Part shown: positions 49,239 to 61,837 of the stretch, in pieces
Position numbering within the stretch: the stretch's first letter is position 1
How the letters are laid out: each line of letters starts with the position of its first letter
Source of the DNA: Rhizoctonia solani
Taxonomy: Eukaryota; Basidiomycota; Agaricomycetes; Cantharellales; Ceratobasidiaceae
Reading direction: 5' to 3'
Assembly: GCF_016906535.1 (NCBI RefSeq)
Contig: NC_057376.1
Coordinates: 682,001-746,000 of the forward strand
Length of the DNA stretch: 64,000 nucleotides
Notes under the pieces: model-generated
Seen by the model: the letters and a program-made list of their open reading frames with translations, nothing else
The model's database searches: none
What the model was told of the DNA's origin: nothing
Program-made: the position numbers and the translations under genes

Positions 49239-50827
49239 ATGGTTGAAGTCGCGCACCCACTTGGTGTACACCCTTATTTAGATACCCTATTGGCCGATTC
49301 TCGCCAGATACCGTTCGCCGATCCTGCATCTGGTGATCGAGTGGAAGGCCTTCCCCCCGCTTACCCCACTGCTTCTTGGGCGCCAAACTTGACTACCGCG
49401 CCAGCATACACCACTCAACCGAGTCCTACTGAGCGCATTATTTCCCGCACCAATTCAACTGGAAATTCTATTCGGGCCGGGTCTCGCTCGGATCCGCGCC
49501 CTCTTCCTGAAGAGTTTATAAATAAATCGTCGCGACTAACCCTCGACCTTGGACGGCGAGTATGGCCATCTAGGTGGCCGGTCTATGGTACCAATTCAAC
49601 TGTTTCTGGCAAAGTGTTAGTAAAGAAAGCTGACCATGGAATCAATATTATTGTTAATGTGAGCATTTATCGTATCGGCGCAAGACAGACTGTTGACTAA
49701 CTTTACTACCTTAAAGCTTGAAGGTCTGTGCACAACGACACTGGTGGAAAGAGGAATGCCTATAGCGCAGTCCCAGACAATACTGACCAATCAGTCGCTT
49801 GAGTTGTGGAGCTGCACGTCAGGCGCCCCTCCAAAACCCTCATACGAGTTCGATTTTCCTTTACCCACTTATTCTAAAGGCAGCACGAACCCACTCCCTC
49901 CATCATGCTATCATTCTATTCTCATGAGGGGGTATGTGGAAATCAAATACTATGTGAAGGTAGATATGACCCGAACCCGATTCCATCGGCATGAGACGTA
50001 AGTACAGATACGATTGGTCAACATACGACTTACTAATTAAGTGCAGAATCTTAACAAATATTCACTATTTACCTCGGTCGTACTCGCTCCCGATCGATAT
50101 ATTGGATCAAACGCTGGATGCAGCCACTCCAGCGATTGATGCTTTATGGGTGACAACAGAGCTCTCGCCTGCTTCCAACGAGTCCGGCCGCAGGCACGCC
50201 GCGGTTGATACATCCAGGCACATTTCCGCCCAAGTGAGTATCTTATCATCCAGCATTATATTAAATAGAACTAACTGAGCCGCGATTAGTTTTCCCTTTT
50301 CAAACGGCCCGTTTACAGCCCCTGCATCCCAATTCCTTTCAAACTCACCCTTCGATCTTCATCACCTGCTCTGGTGCTGCTTCCTCACGTAAACATACAA
50401 CTTATCAAGCGCTGGGTGCTCGTCTCAGATTCATCCATTAAGTGTGTGCATAAGGAGGCGGTGCTAGGCAGCGGTGAGATTTGGCGCGTTGAAGAAATAG
50501 AGGATGGGAAGGATTGTGCAAAGGTTGTGAGTGGATGCTTGGTTGGAGGGAAACCAGAGGCAGAGTTCTCGTGGTGTGTAAAGGGAACCTTCAAGGTTGA
50601 AGTAAGTCTTGTAATAACTGGCCTCTATCCACATAGTAATGATGAATTCACGATAGTACTTGGTTCGAGTATCTATCAAGCCACCCGAGGATATGCACTT
50701 CTTAGGGAGTTCGTTACCCATCCTCTTTCATCAAGAAATTGTGCGAATGGCTACTCACGAATACACGAGTAATGAACTTGTTCGGGGGCACCCTTGCCTT
50801 GCACTAGCCCCAAGGTCCGTTTGGTAG
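49239..50827 (+). CDS. Arrestin-like protein
   Basis: Exons 49239-49658, 49717-49997, 50047-50233, 50290-50601 and 50657-50827 give 456 aa. The layout is that of fungal arrestin-domain proteins. An N-terminal arrestin sandwich includes YFFV-like strands and SFKP-type turns (YEFDFPLPTY, MRGYVEIKYYVKVDM). A linker holds IPFKLTLRSSSPALVLLPHVNIQLIK, which opens the C-terminal arrestin half. It ends with YLVRVSIKPPEDM and LPILFHQEI. Fungal relatives adapt ubiquitin ligases to membrane cargo. I see no clear PPxY motif, so ligase recruitment is not shown. The stop codon sits inside a short 16-base tandem duplication. Confidence 0.8.
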
Positions 50828-50976
50828 CTGAATTACTTGGTAGCTGAATTCTACTTGACTGATTTCTTATACCGGGGCCAGTCGTGGGTTTAAGGAGTTA
50901 TCTTTGTGTAGCATTGAAATGTATGACCATGTATTATTAGCAGCTCAGTACAGCCTGTAACAATGATATTTGCTCG

Positions 50977-53900
50977 TCACGCTGGAGTGGTTGGTTCGGC
51001 ATCTCCCTGCGAGGCAACTCGCTTAAGCTCTTTGTATCCTTCACTATTATCAACCACCTCTGTCATTCCAAAACCAAGAGCACGTGCTTCGTTACCCAAT
51101 GAGTCGACGTCGAGCATCATTTGCGCACGTATACGTTCGTCATCGCGTTCTTCTCCCCCGGAATTTCGAGATCCAAACAGGGAGAAAGTGGGCATTCGAT
51201 TGACCCGCCGAATCGACTGCTCAGTTTGCTTGATTTTGATTAGCAGAGCTATGTACCTATTGCCTGATGTGAGATTCCATTGGTGGGGTCATAGGCGTAA
51301 CATACCTCGCCACGACATCTTCAAAAATCGCCGAGCACCATTCTTTACCAAGGTCATCCCTCAGTCGTTCTCCTGGTCCATTTTCTCCGAAAAAGGTCGC
51401 CAAGGGACGCCAGACGGTTGCAATAAACGGGCTGGGCTCCGTGACTGATCGGCGTGCCCCACGGTACTGGACAGGAATGGATTTTGCGTTGGCGAGCGGT
51501 TCGGCGCAGCGTTTGGTCAAGATTGCAATTGCTCGAGTCCTGATGGTTTTCTCGTAAGAAGATATATTCTTTAAAGAGCGTACGAGTGCATCTGAAGTAC
51601 AAATGCTGATTTGAATGTATGCGTTTCAATTACTGTTTGGTCTCACCTTCTGCCCGTTCCTCGTCATCACCGGCATCTATACCGTCTGGTAACAGCACTT
51701 GTATTACATCTTCCCATAGTGCCTGTACCTGTACGAAACGATTAGGCCATCCGTCTGGCGCAAAACGATAACCACTTGCCTTTTGCTGCAAGAGTCGTGC
51801 ATCAGATAAGGTAAATCCTAGAGTGGAAAGCAAAACATCATCTGAGTTATTACGCTCCAAGATGTCTGGGGTACTCGGGCGAGTCCCAGGGGTCGCGAGT
51901 GTCGTAACCTGCATCAGAAAAATTCCATAAGCGAACGAGACAAGACCGTCCGTAACGTAAACCGGCAGCTCACCCTGTCTGGCTGGGCAATCGGCGCCTC
52001 CTTGAGTGGTAGCGATGTATCCATCCACGTTCTATATCGACTTAACAACTACGATATAAGGAGGAGATCATTTCAATAAATACACCAAGGGATTGCTGTT
52101 GTTGTACTTACTTGCAGGGTCAATCGCCAGAACCTGTGCCCGAGCTCAGGGACATATACTTGTGTACTCCAACAGCTTTTAATTGCAGCATAAATAGCAT
52201 TCGCTTGAGGTGTGGCAAAATCCTGCTTTTCCCCTTCAAGATCTCGTCAAACTCGAAGTGAAAATACTCCTCAATGCGAGGACTCACCAGCTCCACTTCC
52301 TAAAACATTTTCACACTTGCCAACAATGTCTTTCCATCGTAGCTGAAAGTACACCGGGAGCTGCCACCTCCGAGAAAAGGTCGTTGTCAATGGATGAGCC
52401 CGGAGCGCCGGGACTGAAGCTCGTGGCGCGAGTGCTTCCAGTGCTGAAATGAGGTGCTGTGTTGTTGTATAGTTCTAAAGACGGGTATAAGAACCGACCA
52501 GTGCATTTGATGGGTAAGCTGGCACATACCTGCCTGAATTCATCAGGTCGGCCAACGGCAAAGACGGTACTGCCTAGTTCATCCATCAACGCCCTGGCAA
52601 GTTCAGCCCATACGACATTAGCTATGATCTCTATCCTTTCGGGGTTCTCCGTTACCGCCGCCGTAGGATCGGCTCCGACCAACCCGGGACCTATAGGGCT
52701 AACTCCAATACTGGAGCTGGGAGGCAATCCACCGGGACTGATCCCTAACCCACCAGGACTCATTCCTCCAAAAATATGTCCACCTCCCCGACGCGATTTA
52801 CCGGAAACACTTTCTGCAACGCGAACTACACCCATAACATCACGTTGAACGAATCGGAGAACCTTGTTGTACAACCCGACCAATGCGTCACCCCCGCCTG
52901 CTTCGTCGGTTACGGCAGCTCCGTTTTTATCGTTTAAAGGTATGCTCGTATCCCCGAGGTTGGGCTCGGGTATGAGTATCTCGGGATGGATGTTGGGGGA
53001 GAAAGACGAGGCTGCAGCGGTCGCGAGCGGAGCAAAGGGTGTGAATGGGGTGTGTGGAAGGAGGCAAGTTGGTGCTGGGTGAGCAAAGGGAGTACGAGGG
53101 AGAATAGGAGATTGTGGTGCAGTTAAAGAGGCGGGGTGTATAGTCTGTGGCCAATGATTCGTCAGTTAGATTTCCGTAATATGTCTCCAGCTACGACAAG
53201 TGAATATGCCTCTAACCTTTTTGATGAAAGGACGAACTAACTCCCTTCTAATTACATCCTCGGCCTCTCTCCACATTTTCAAAGCGTCGTATATTTTGAA
53301 GCATTCAACAAGTTCAGATGTAAGACGTGCTCGCTCAGCAGAAGCGGCCGAGGGCATTGTGGAAGAATCTGTCAATGCACGAAGAGTGGATGCCAGATGA
53401 TGATCCAAGTCTCGCGAAAGTGTTGATGTGATACGGTCTATTCGCTATGCACATGTAGGTAATAGAGGAAATATTTCAACGAGGCGATGATGGTGTCATT
53501 AAAGCTACTTACGAATTGAAGGGTATCTACCAATGCGCAGCTATTTTCACGAGCCTTGTCTGCGAGGTAAAGCACTTGGGATAGCTCTCCTGCTGCACGC
53601 GAAAGGTGTTTGGCGTAGCCTGCACGAAGCCTAGGTAGCTGAGCATGTTAATAGATTGGGCTCAGTTGAGAAAACGCCTACTTGGGATCGGTATCATCCT
53701 CCGTGACGTGCAATCGTAAACCATCCATACCACGTAACCCTAGGCCATCGGAAGCAGATAGTGTAGTAGCTTGGGGCGAAGTGTTCCCAACGGCCAAACT
53801 GTCATCATTTGAAGGTGAAATCGCGAGTAGTACTTCGACCCGCGAGACAGAGTCGGCGAGTTTCAGCAGGAGACGAAGAATACCCTTTCAAGTATATGAG

Positions 53901-54358
53901 TTTGATTTTAGTATTGAAATGGACGTTTATACCTGCTCTTCGCGTAGGACAGTACGAGCATCGAGCTTTGTTTGAACTGCATCCTGAATATCGCGCAATT
54001 CTGCCCTGGACGTCTGGACCCGAGGTCAGAAGTGGCCTCAGTACTTGGACGTATGACTTACCTCAATTTCAGTGATAATCGTAGACAGGGGTGCCCTCAT
54101 GGTATCGATCGTCTCTCCCTCCCCACGCAAGTCGGTGCTTAGACTGATAAAGTCTGCATAATTCTCATTGATGAGGTGCACGAGTTCAGCTCTGAGTTTG
54201 TTCAAGTAATCATTGAGTTCGGTGCGCAAGTCAGGGAGCGAGGTGTGAGATCGCGATAACAAAAATTCGTCAACATCGAAAGAGTCACCAGGAGCACTCA
54301 GTAGTGGATGGGATGCATCTAGCGGGGCGACATATGGGAGCCCGTCTTCGTCCTCCAT
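50977..54358 (-). CDS. COG2: Conserved oligomeric Golgi complex subunit 2
   Basis: Twelve exons (54062-54358, 53933-54013, 53682-53884, 53513-53630, 53217-53444, 52530-53144, 52288-52474, 52112-52242, 51974-52048, 51647-51908, 51306-51591, 50977-51256) give 920 aa. The N-terminal COG2 domain is clear: DVDEFLLSRSHTSLPDLR, LRAELVHLINENYADFISL and TMRAPLSTIITEIE, followed by a coiled coil. Later motifs WQLPVYFQLRWKDIVGK and YVPELGHRFWRLTLQLLSRY also fit. COG tethers retrograde vesicles at the Golgi. A Gly/Pro/Ser-rich insertion near residues 400-450 (GGHIFGGMSPGGLG) is unusual and probably disordered. Its start is 111 bases from the divergent SQS1 start. Confidence 0.92.
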
Positions 54359-54469
54359 GGTGTTTGCAAGCGCCGGGCTGCTACGCTGCTCACCTAAGAG
54401 ATCTGATTGTCGGTGTCTCGAACTTCTTGTGTGTAGCCACATCGTTCATTACCCTCGCTCTCAGTCTCA

Positions 54470-57400
54470 ATGCCTCGTGGACACAAAATGAAGAAGGGAC
54501 GCGGTGGACGTGGAGACCACCAACATACACACCATGACTTTGATTTCGACGATGATTTCACGAGTAAATAATTTCTCGGACTTATGACGCAGATTACACT
54601 CTAATCCGTCCGAGCAGTCTATGATACCGTCGCAGCCAGAGGCCATCGTGGAAGGGGCTCTGCAAGGGGTGTATTCAACCATATGTCTTCTGTGTTCATC
54701 CCAGCGGCTACACGTGCTGTCCCTAGAGGAGCTTCCCGTGGCTCTGCACCATCCACTCCAGCACGAGGGAGAGGATCTCCTACCCCTAGAGGCAGAGGCG
54801 ACTTCCAGCCACGAGGAAGAGGGGGTCCCATGTTTCGCGGTGGAACTCGTGGCAATAACATTCCTCGTGGTCGCGGGAGAGGGTACGGTTATGTGGATAG
54901 AGGTTACGCAAGTGGCGCAGAGTATCAGAGCCGACTGCTCGAACCAATCAAGTTCGTTGCTGCGGAAAGCACTCCTCGCTTTTTATTCGAGGAGGATGCC
55001 GCGGAGGATATTTTCAAGGCCGAGGTAGTGGATTTGGCACAGGGTATGTCTGTATACAGCCCACCGCTCTGGAAATCCACTAACTATTCTACAGGAGATG
55101 GAGCCCCAACAGCAGATGTAGTCGAGGCTGCATTCTCGACACAGCTAGAGGATCTGAGAGGATCTGAAGAGGACACAGCAGAAGGCGAGAGCGACTTCCG
55201 GCCTCAAGCAAGCGACCAATCCGAGCACATCGCAAATAACCCTCAACGCCAGTGGTCGTCAACCGGCACACCTTTCAGGGAGCTACCCAAACTGGATATT
55301 GCCTCCGCTGTATCTCTCGCGACTCGGTTGAAGGATGCAGCATTGACACCCCGCGAAGAGACATTCCGATCTGCGACTCCTAAACCTGAGCCGCCCATCA
55401 ATAGGAATGGCGCTGCGACCCCTATTCTCAGCGCACCAATTACAGAACCCGACTCAGACTCGGCATCTGATAGTGAAGACGTAGTGTTATTTGTGCCGAC
55501 CCCACAAACACCTGCTAGACCTTTGACACCGCTACCTTTGTTAAGCACTCCAGTCCAGGGACCCGCGTATATGCTTGCAGTATCGCCTTCACCTATGCGA
55601 CCCTCCCCGCTCTCTTCATCATTCAGTCCCCCAGTGTACGAAGAACAAGATCCAAAACTAGAACCCGTTGCAGAAGTCCCCAAGCCTGAGCCACCAGCAA
55701 AGAAATTCGATGAACTAGTCCCAGAAATTATCTTATCTGAAGTAGAGCCCCAACCTGGACATGATGTCGAACCTACTACTATCGAACCCATTCCTGCAGG
55801 ACCAGCCCCCGAAACCGATATCCTTGTCGTTAACTTTGAAGACCTATCCTCTGTTATGTTCGTCGACACCACTCCCACCCCCGTCACGGATATCCCAGTA
55901 CGAGACGAAACCTTGCCTCAAGGAACGATCTACGAACGTGCGTTGGGGGTTGAACCAGCTAGGTCTCCGGATCCGACCAGACTACATGGCATGGAAATCG
56001 GATCTTCTTCTCAACATGTTACTCAGAATACCATTCATGGTAGTCCAGCAGTCAAACAAGTGACTATCTCGACAACCCAAACCATCACAGAAACAGTGCT
56101 ATCCGTCCCAGACGCAGCTACACCCCGACCAGCGACACCCAATTTCCATAATATGACCTTCAAGTTCACACCACGGTCCACTGCCTCTCGCGACCGCGCC
56201 CGCGCTCGCAAACTCCCGAATTATCATGGCCATCGCGGTCTTGGGTACAAGTTCTCAGGCAAGCCACGCGTGCCTCGGGAGGGCGACTCGGACTTGGACT
56301 GGGGCGATAATGGACCACCGAAGCCCGAGGACTTGCTCGAGTCAACTAGCGACAAAGAAAGCGATGATGATCCCGGAATGGTGGAAGATATATCGTCGGC
56401 TGGTATGCTCAATTTCTTGAAGAATATCGAGGGTCGCGAATGGGTTACTATGGATGATATCAATGATGAACAGATGTTGCGTCAGGAGGACGACGATGAC
56501 GAACTTGAGGTGGATAGCGAGGATGACAGTGAGGACGAAGACGACCTGGACCGAGCGCTTGCAGAAGCTGAGGGCGATATCATCGAATCCGACGACGATA
56601 TTATCGCACATATGGTTGACGAAGATGACTCTGACGATTCGGATGATATCGACGAGAGTTTCCGTACTCGTCTGAATCGCTTGAGAGAAAACACCCCGAG
56701 TCGTGGAAAAAATGGGAAGAAGGGCAAAAAGGGTAAAAAGAAAGGAAAGGGCAAGGCTCGTATGGTCGATGATGACTCCTCCGATGACGATGATTTCATG
56801 CTTCCAACGAGAGGATTTAGCAAGGCGGATGCGGATGAGGAATTCCTTGCAGCAATCGAGGTAGGCTAATGTTAAACTATACTAGAATAATACTCACACT
56901 TCACAGGACCAGTTTGTAGGGGAAATGTTTTTGAAGCGTGAGCGGAAGCGAGGAATGATTAGCCCGCCCTTGAGTCGTGAGTATCAGCCAGGGGACGTCG
57001 CAATGGACTTGCTCAACGTTAGAGCTATAGCTGCGTCTCGTAAGAAGAACTTGCCCCCCGAACTTCAGGCTCAATGGGAACGAGATCGTCAAAAAAAGGC
57101 CGAAAACAAGCGCCTTCGTGCCGTCCAGAGACAGGCTTCTGCACTGGAAAAAGCCCCCAAGCGTGGTGCTGGCTCCAAGGCCTCGTTCCTATTCAACTCC
57201 AACACACTGACGCTTTCAGTGGTCGAATCCAGATTGCGTTCGTTTGTCGCTAATCTCGCCCAAAAGACTATGGCATTGCCAGCTATGGATAAAGAGTCAC
57301 GCCGTCGCGTTCACTTGTTGGCCGAGTGCTTTACTATCAAGACCGTCAGCAAAGGCAAAGGCGTTGGGCGGTACATAACGCTGACGCGGACGAGCCGTAC

Positions 57401-57716
57401 TGGCATTAACATCAATGAGAACAAGATACGCCGGTTGGTGAACGCAGACAATGAGGCGATAGGAGGGGGAGTTGCCGAATTTAACAAGGCCTTTTACCGT
57501 CGCGTTGATGACGGCCCGGCTAAATCCAGGATCAAAACGCATGACGGAGAGATTATAGGTCATCGGGCGGCAAAAATTGGCGAGGATAACGTGGGCCATA
57601 AGCTACTGAGTAAGATGGGATGGAGCGAAGGAGACCGTATTGGTATGTCCGGCGGGCTTTCTGACCCACTTCAAGCCATTATGAAGAGGAGCAAACTCGG
57701 ACTCGGTGCTTCGTGA
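54470..57716 (+). CDS. SQS1: SQS1/PFA1-like R3H and G-patch protein
   Basis: Exons 54470-54563, 54618-56860 and 56907-57716 give 1048 aa (1031 if 55044-55094 is spliced). The N-terminus is rich in Arg-Gly repeats (RGRGSPTPRGRG), the middle is long and acidic, and a Lys/Gly run follows (GKKGKKGKKKGKGK). The C-terminal part holds an R3H domain (ESRRRVHLLAECF...GKGVGRYITL) and then a G-patch (VGHKLLSKMGWSEGDRIG, ending KLGLGAS). In yeast Sqs1 activates the DEAH helicase Prp43 in splicing and ribosome assembly. The 51-base segment 55044-55094 looks like a complete intron but is in frame and free of stops. Confidence 0.9.
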
Positions 57717-57807
57717 TTTGTAGCCACACAGTAATTTTAGCTTAGCCACATGAAATATTGAAATGCGTATCTTGTAACAGTCTAGATTAGGTTCCTTTTC
57801 GGGTGTA

Positions 57808-57830
57808 GAATTTTTTGGAACACTTTCGAA
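57808..57830 (+). promoter_or_regulatory. Heat-shock-element-like pentamer array before Hsp110
   Basis: GAA occurs at 57808, 57818 and 57828, with TTT and CTT at the intervening 5-base positions where TTC would be ideal. This imperfect array is 160-180 bases before the Hsp110 start codon and within the 272-base gap after SQS1. Hsf1 regulation of Hsp110 genes is well known; binding here is inferred. Confidence 0.4.
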
Positions 57831-57915
57831 GCAAAACAAGCGCTGAGCAGGGGCGTGTGGCTTATGTGATGTCAATGGAGAGGAAATTTAACTCTTGCCC
57901 TTGACCTCCCCAGAG

Positions 57916-57921
57916 TATAAA
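57916..57921 (+). promoter_or_regulatory. TATA box of the Hsp110 gene
   Basis: TATAAA is 73 bases before the start codon at 57989 and downstream of the heat-shock-like array. Confidence 0.5.
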
Positions 57922-57988
57922 GTGCACACTTGAGCGTCCCCCTACTCGCGGCTGACGAGCACATACGAACCCCTATAATACTGCTAAT

Positions 57989-60549
57989 ATGGCCAGCGTC
58001 GTTGGAATCGACTTTGGTAACCTCGCCAGCAAGGTACGCCTGATTGCACGTTGTGTATATGCGTGCTCGCTAATCTATGCTTTGCTTTTAAATTAGATTG
58101 GCGTGGCGAGGAAAGGAGGAATCGATGTTATTGTGAATGAAACCTCTAACCGTGCTACCCCGTGAGTAAATGCGTGTGCTCGTACCTTGCTTACCACTCA
58201 CGCGTCTCGGGTAGATCTCTGGTCTCTTTTGGCGTTAAGGCGCGTGCGATGGGCGAGGCTGCCAAGACCCTTGAGACCTCCAACTTCAAGAACACTGTTG
58301 GCTCCCTCAAGCGTCTAATTGGTCGCTCGCTATCGGAGCCAGAGATTAATGACGTTGAGAAACAATACCTGAATGCTCAGCTCGTAGACGTCAACGGAAC
58401 AGTTGGTGTCAAGGTATGTTCATTTAGCAACACGATTTCAGCCTTTAGCCTCACGCTTGCTACCCGGTAGGTCAACTACCTCGGCGAGCCAACCACTTTT
58501 TCGGCTACTCAGCTCGTGGCGATGTACTTGGGCAAGTTGCGCGATATCACTTCCGCTGAGATCAAGGCGACGCCATCGGATGTCGTTATTTCCGTGCCGG
58601 GATGGTACAATGATACCCAACGTCGTGCCGTTCTCGATGCCGCACATATCGCAGGACTGAATCCCCTCCGCCTCATCAACGATACAACCGCCATCGCCCT
58701 TGGATATGGTATCACCAAGTCCGATCTCCCTGAACCCGATTCGCCTCGAAACGTTGTCTTCGTAGACATTGGTCACTCCAACTACTCCGTCGCCGTTGTC
58801 GCTTTTGCAAAGGGTCAACTATCCGTCAAGTCAACTGCGTACGAACGCAACTTTGGTGGCCGCAACATCGACCTTGTTCTCGTTAAGCACTTTGCTGCCG
58901 AATTCAAGGAAAAGTACAAGATTGATGTCATGTCTAGCCCCAAGGCAGTTTTCCGTCTTATCACAGCTTGCGAGAAGCTCAAGAAGGTTTTGTCTGCCAA
59001 TGCCGAGGCTCCGCTCAACGTTGAGAGCTTGATGAATGATGTCGACGCGTCCAGCAAAATGACCCGCGACCAATTCGAGGAGCTCCTTGCTGAACCCCTG
59101 TCGCTCATCACCGTACCCCTCGAGGAAGCTCTGCTCGAGGCAGGCCTTACCCCCGACCAGGTTCATTCGATCGAGCTTGTAGGTGGCTCAACTCGTATTC
59201 CTGCTATCCGTACTCGTATTCGCGACTACTTTGGCTCGGATCGACAGCTCTCGGCGACTCTCAACGCTGATGAGGCAGTCTGCCGTGGCGCCACTTTTGC
59301 GTGCGCAATGCTCTCTCCCGTTTTCCGGGTCCGTGAATTCACCGTTCAGGATATCACTCCCTACCCGATCAAGACGAGTTGGGAGCGCGCTCCTGGGGAT
59401 GCTGAGGAGGATGACACCGAACTTGTCGTCTTCTCTCGGGGCAACAACATTCCTTCGACCAAGGTCTTGACGTTCTACCGATCCGCACCATTTGAACTCG
59501 AGGCTTCATATGCTGAACCTAACAAGGTTCATGGCCAGGCCAAAATTGGGTCGTTCAAGTGCAACAATGTCGCGCCTGGAGCGAACGGCGACCCTGCCCA
59601 GATCAAAGTTAAGACTAGGCTGAACTTGCATGGTATCCTTTCGTTCGAGGGTGCTCAGTTGATCGAAGAGGAAATAGTCGACCCAGAGCCACTCCCCGAG
59701 GGCGCTGAGGGGGAGCCACCCAAGCCTAAGAAACTTGTCAAGAAGACTGATTTGCCCGTCTCTACGAAATACAACTCGCTTGAACCTGCTGTCCTTGAGA
59801 AGTACCGCGAATCCGAGCTCTCGATGCATGCTGCCGATAAACTTGTGGCAGATACAGAGGTAAATGCGCATATATCCCTCGGGAACTACATATACTTATA
59901 CATTTTTTCATTTCAGGACCGGAAGAACGCGCTTGAGGAGTACGTGTATGATATGCGCGGCAAGCTCGATGAGCGACTTGCCCCCTTCGTTTTGCCAGAA
60001 GAAAAGGCCAAGATTCTCGACCTCGCACAAAAGGCCGAGGACTGGCTGTACTCTGAAGAGGGCGAAGATGCGTCCAAATCCGCCTATGTCGAGCGCCTTG
60101 ATGCTCTGCACGCGTTGGGCGATCCTGTCACGACCCGTTACCGTGAATGGGAGGCGCGCCCACGTGCAGCAGCTCAGCTTCGCGAGACGATCGGTTCCTA
60201 TATGGAGCGGGTCAACCAACCCGATTTCGCCCACATCGACGAAGCCGAACGCAACAAGGTGGTGGAGCGCTGTGCAACGGAGCAACAGTGGCTTGACGAC
60301 AAGTCGGCGCGCCAACTCGAGAGGCCCAAGACTTCCGACCCGATCCTCACCTCGGCTGAGATCTTGAAGCACCGTGACGAACTCATCTACTTTGCTACGC
60401 CTATCTTGACCAAGCCCAAGCCCAAACCTCAGACGACCGAGACTCCTCAGGGAACTGGGACTCCACAGCCGCAGAGCGGTGCACAGAGCGGCACGCAAAC
60501 GCCCAATCCAGATGCTAAGAAGGAGCCTTCAGAGATGGAAGTGGATTGA
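57989..60549 (+). CDS. SSE1: Hsp110-family chaperone (Sse1/Hsp88)
   Basis: Exons 57989-58033, 58097-58161, 58215-58413, 58471-59859 and 59917-60549 give 776 aa. The nucleotide-binding domain starts VVGIDFGNLASKIGVARKGG and contains DVVISVPGWYNDTQRRAV, RLINDTTAIALGYG, FVDIGHSNYSVAVVAF and ELVGGSTRIPAI. The substrate-binding half has the acidic loop insertion typical of Hsp110 and a helical C-terminus ending EPSEMEVD. It acts in the cytosol as nucleotide exchange factor for Hsp70 and as a holdase. The last intron (59860-59916, 57 bases) has no stop and keeps the frame, so its retention would add 19 residues. A TATA box and HSE-like array precede the gene. Confidence 0.96.
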
Positions 60550-60932
60550 TTTACCGCTGTGTGTTTGCGAGATTATTGTTGTGGGTGGGTAAAATTGAAC
60601 GCATAACTATATAGATTTGATGTATATATCGTGACATTCATAAATTTACTATCAAGTTATACTCTCAGTGTCAGCAAATGATCTCCCACAGGATCCGTGT
60701 GACTTTGCTGTAATTAATCTGTCTCGATGTCCATTTGGACTATGGTCCGTATCCACTAGTGACCCTGAGTGTGACATTCACTATAACGCTGACATATGAG
60801 CGCTGGCTACTTAGCGCCCAAATCACGATCTCCGCAGCTCCTTATTCCCAACCACAACCACATTCTACTGGTAAGTGGAGTGACGTCTTACTCGGGCTGA
60901 TCTGCTTACGGAGGACTGCAGATATTATCAAG
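60550..60932. other. Spacer between Hsp110 and a hypothetical gene
   Basis: About 380 bases; nothing recognised apart from expected 3' and 5' flanks. Confidence 0.45.
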
Positions 60933-61837
60933 ATGAGATTTCCTAGCATTTCTGTCGCATTTGCCTTGGCTGCCGGTGTGTTTCTAGTCCTTTGTCCAAC
61001 TGTTAATGAAGATTAAATGAACCTTATCGCTGGTTTGCAGGCCTAGTCAGCGCTGCTCCTATTCGCGTGATAGTCGTTTCTACGAACCAACGCGTTGCGC
61101 CCATCAGTGCTGCTCCTGCCTGGGCACAGAGCATCCGCTGGGGCCATGCCGCAGCCCCTGCCTTCAACTCTCTCCCTCCGCTGCTCCAGCCACACTCGAT
61201 CGACGACAAGTCTTGGGTTCGCGTCGAGACACCCGTACGCACCGGTACGATCCGCAAGGGCGGCTGCCGTGGAGGTATGCGGGCTAAGACTTTGCAAATC
61301 GGTAACAAGTTGCGTGTCATCCTTGGTCTACCCCGCATCGAGCCACACTTCCATGGAATGAAGAACATTCAGGCTACTGAAGGTGAGGATACGTTTTTCT
61401 GGTTTGTGTGACTCCACTAATCACCTTTCATAGTCACAGCCCAGCCGGCCCATCACCGCCACCACCATGCCCATCACCACACGAACGGGGAAACCTTTGT
61501 GTATCGATTTAGCCAAGCTCTAGCGTCGCTGACTCCATGGGAAGGACGCGCCGTGAGCTTCGTTTTGGGCTGCGGGTGAGTTATCTGTTATCTATCTAGT
61601 TCTTCGGGATTCTTATCGTCTCTTTACAGGCTTGGAGCCATCATGCGTATGTTCTTTGTATTTGGTGTGCTTCTCGTGCGTTCCATGCGCTGCCAGCGTC
61701 AAGAGCAACCTATTTCACTTGAGGAGGACGCTATTATCTTTGTCGCAGATGTCAAGGAGCCAGCGGAAGTCGAAACTCTACCAGCCTACGTTGAAAAGAC
61801 CGATACTGCTCCGCAAGGCAATAATGCAGCCAACTGA
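60933..61837 (+). CDS. Hypothetical secreted or single-pass membrane protein with His-rich segment
   Basis: Exons 60933-60975, 61041-61382, 61434-61575 and 61630-61837 give 244 aa. Residues 1-20 are a signal peptide (ISVAFALAAGLVSAAP). The middle has a basic, Gly-containing stretch (RTGTIRKGGCRGGMRAK) and then a histidine run (AHHRHHHAHHH). A hydrophobic segment (AVSFVLGCGLGAIMRMFFVF) is likely membrane-spanning, followed by a short acidic tail. That gives a type I topology with a cytosolic tail. I do not recognise the family. The His run could bind metal, but that is a guess. Clean splice sites and preserved frame support a real gene. Confidence 0.72.
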
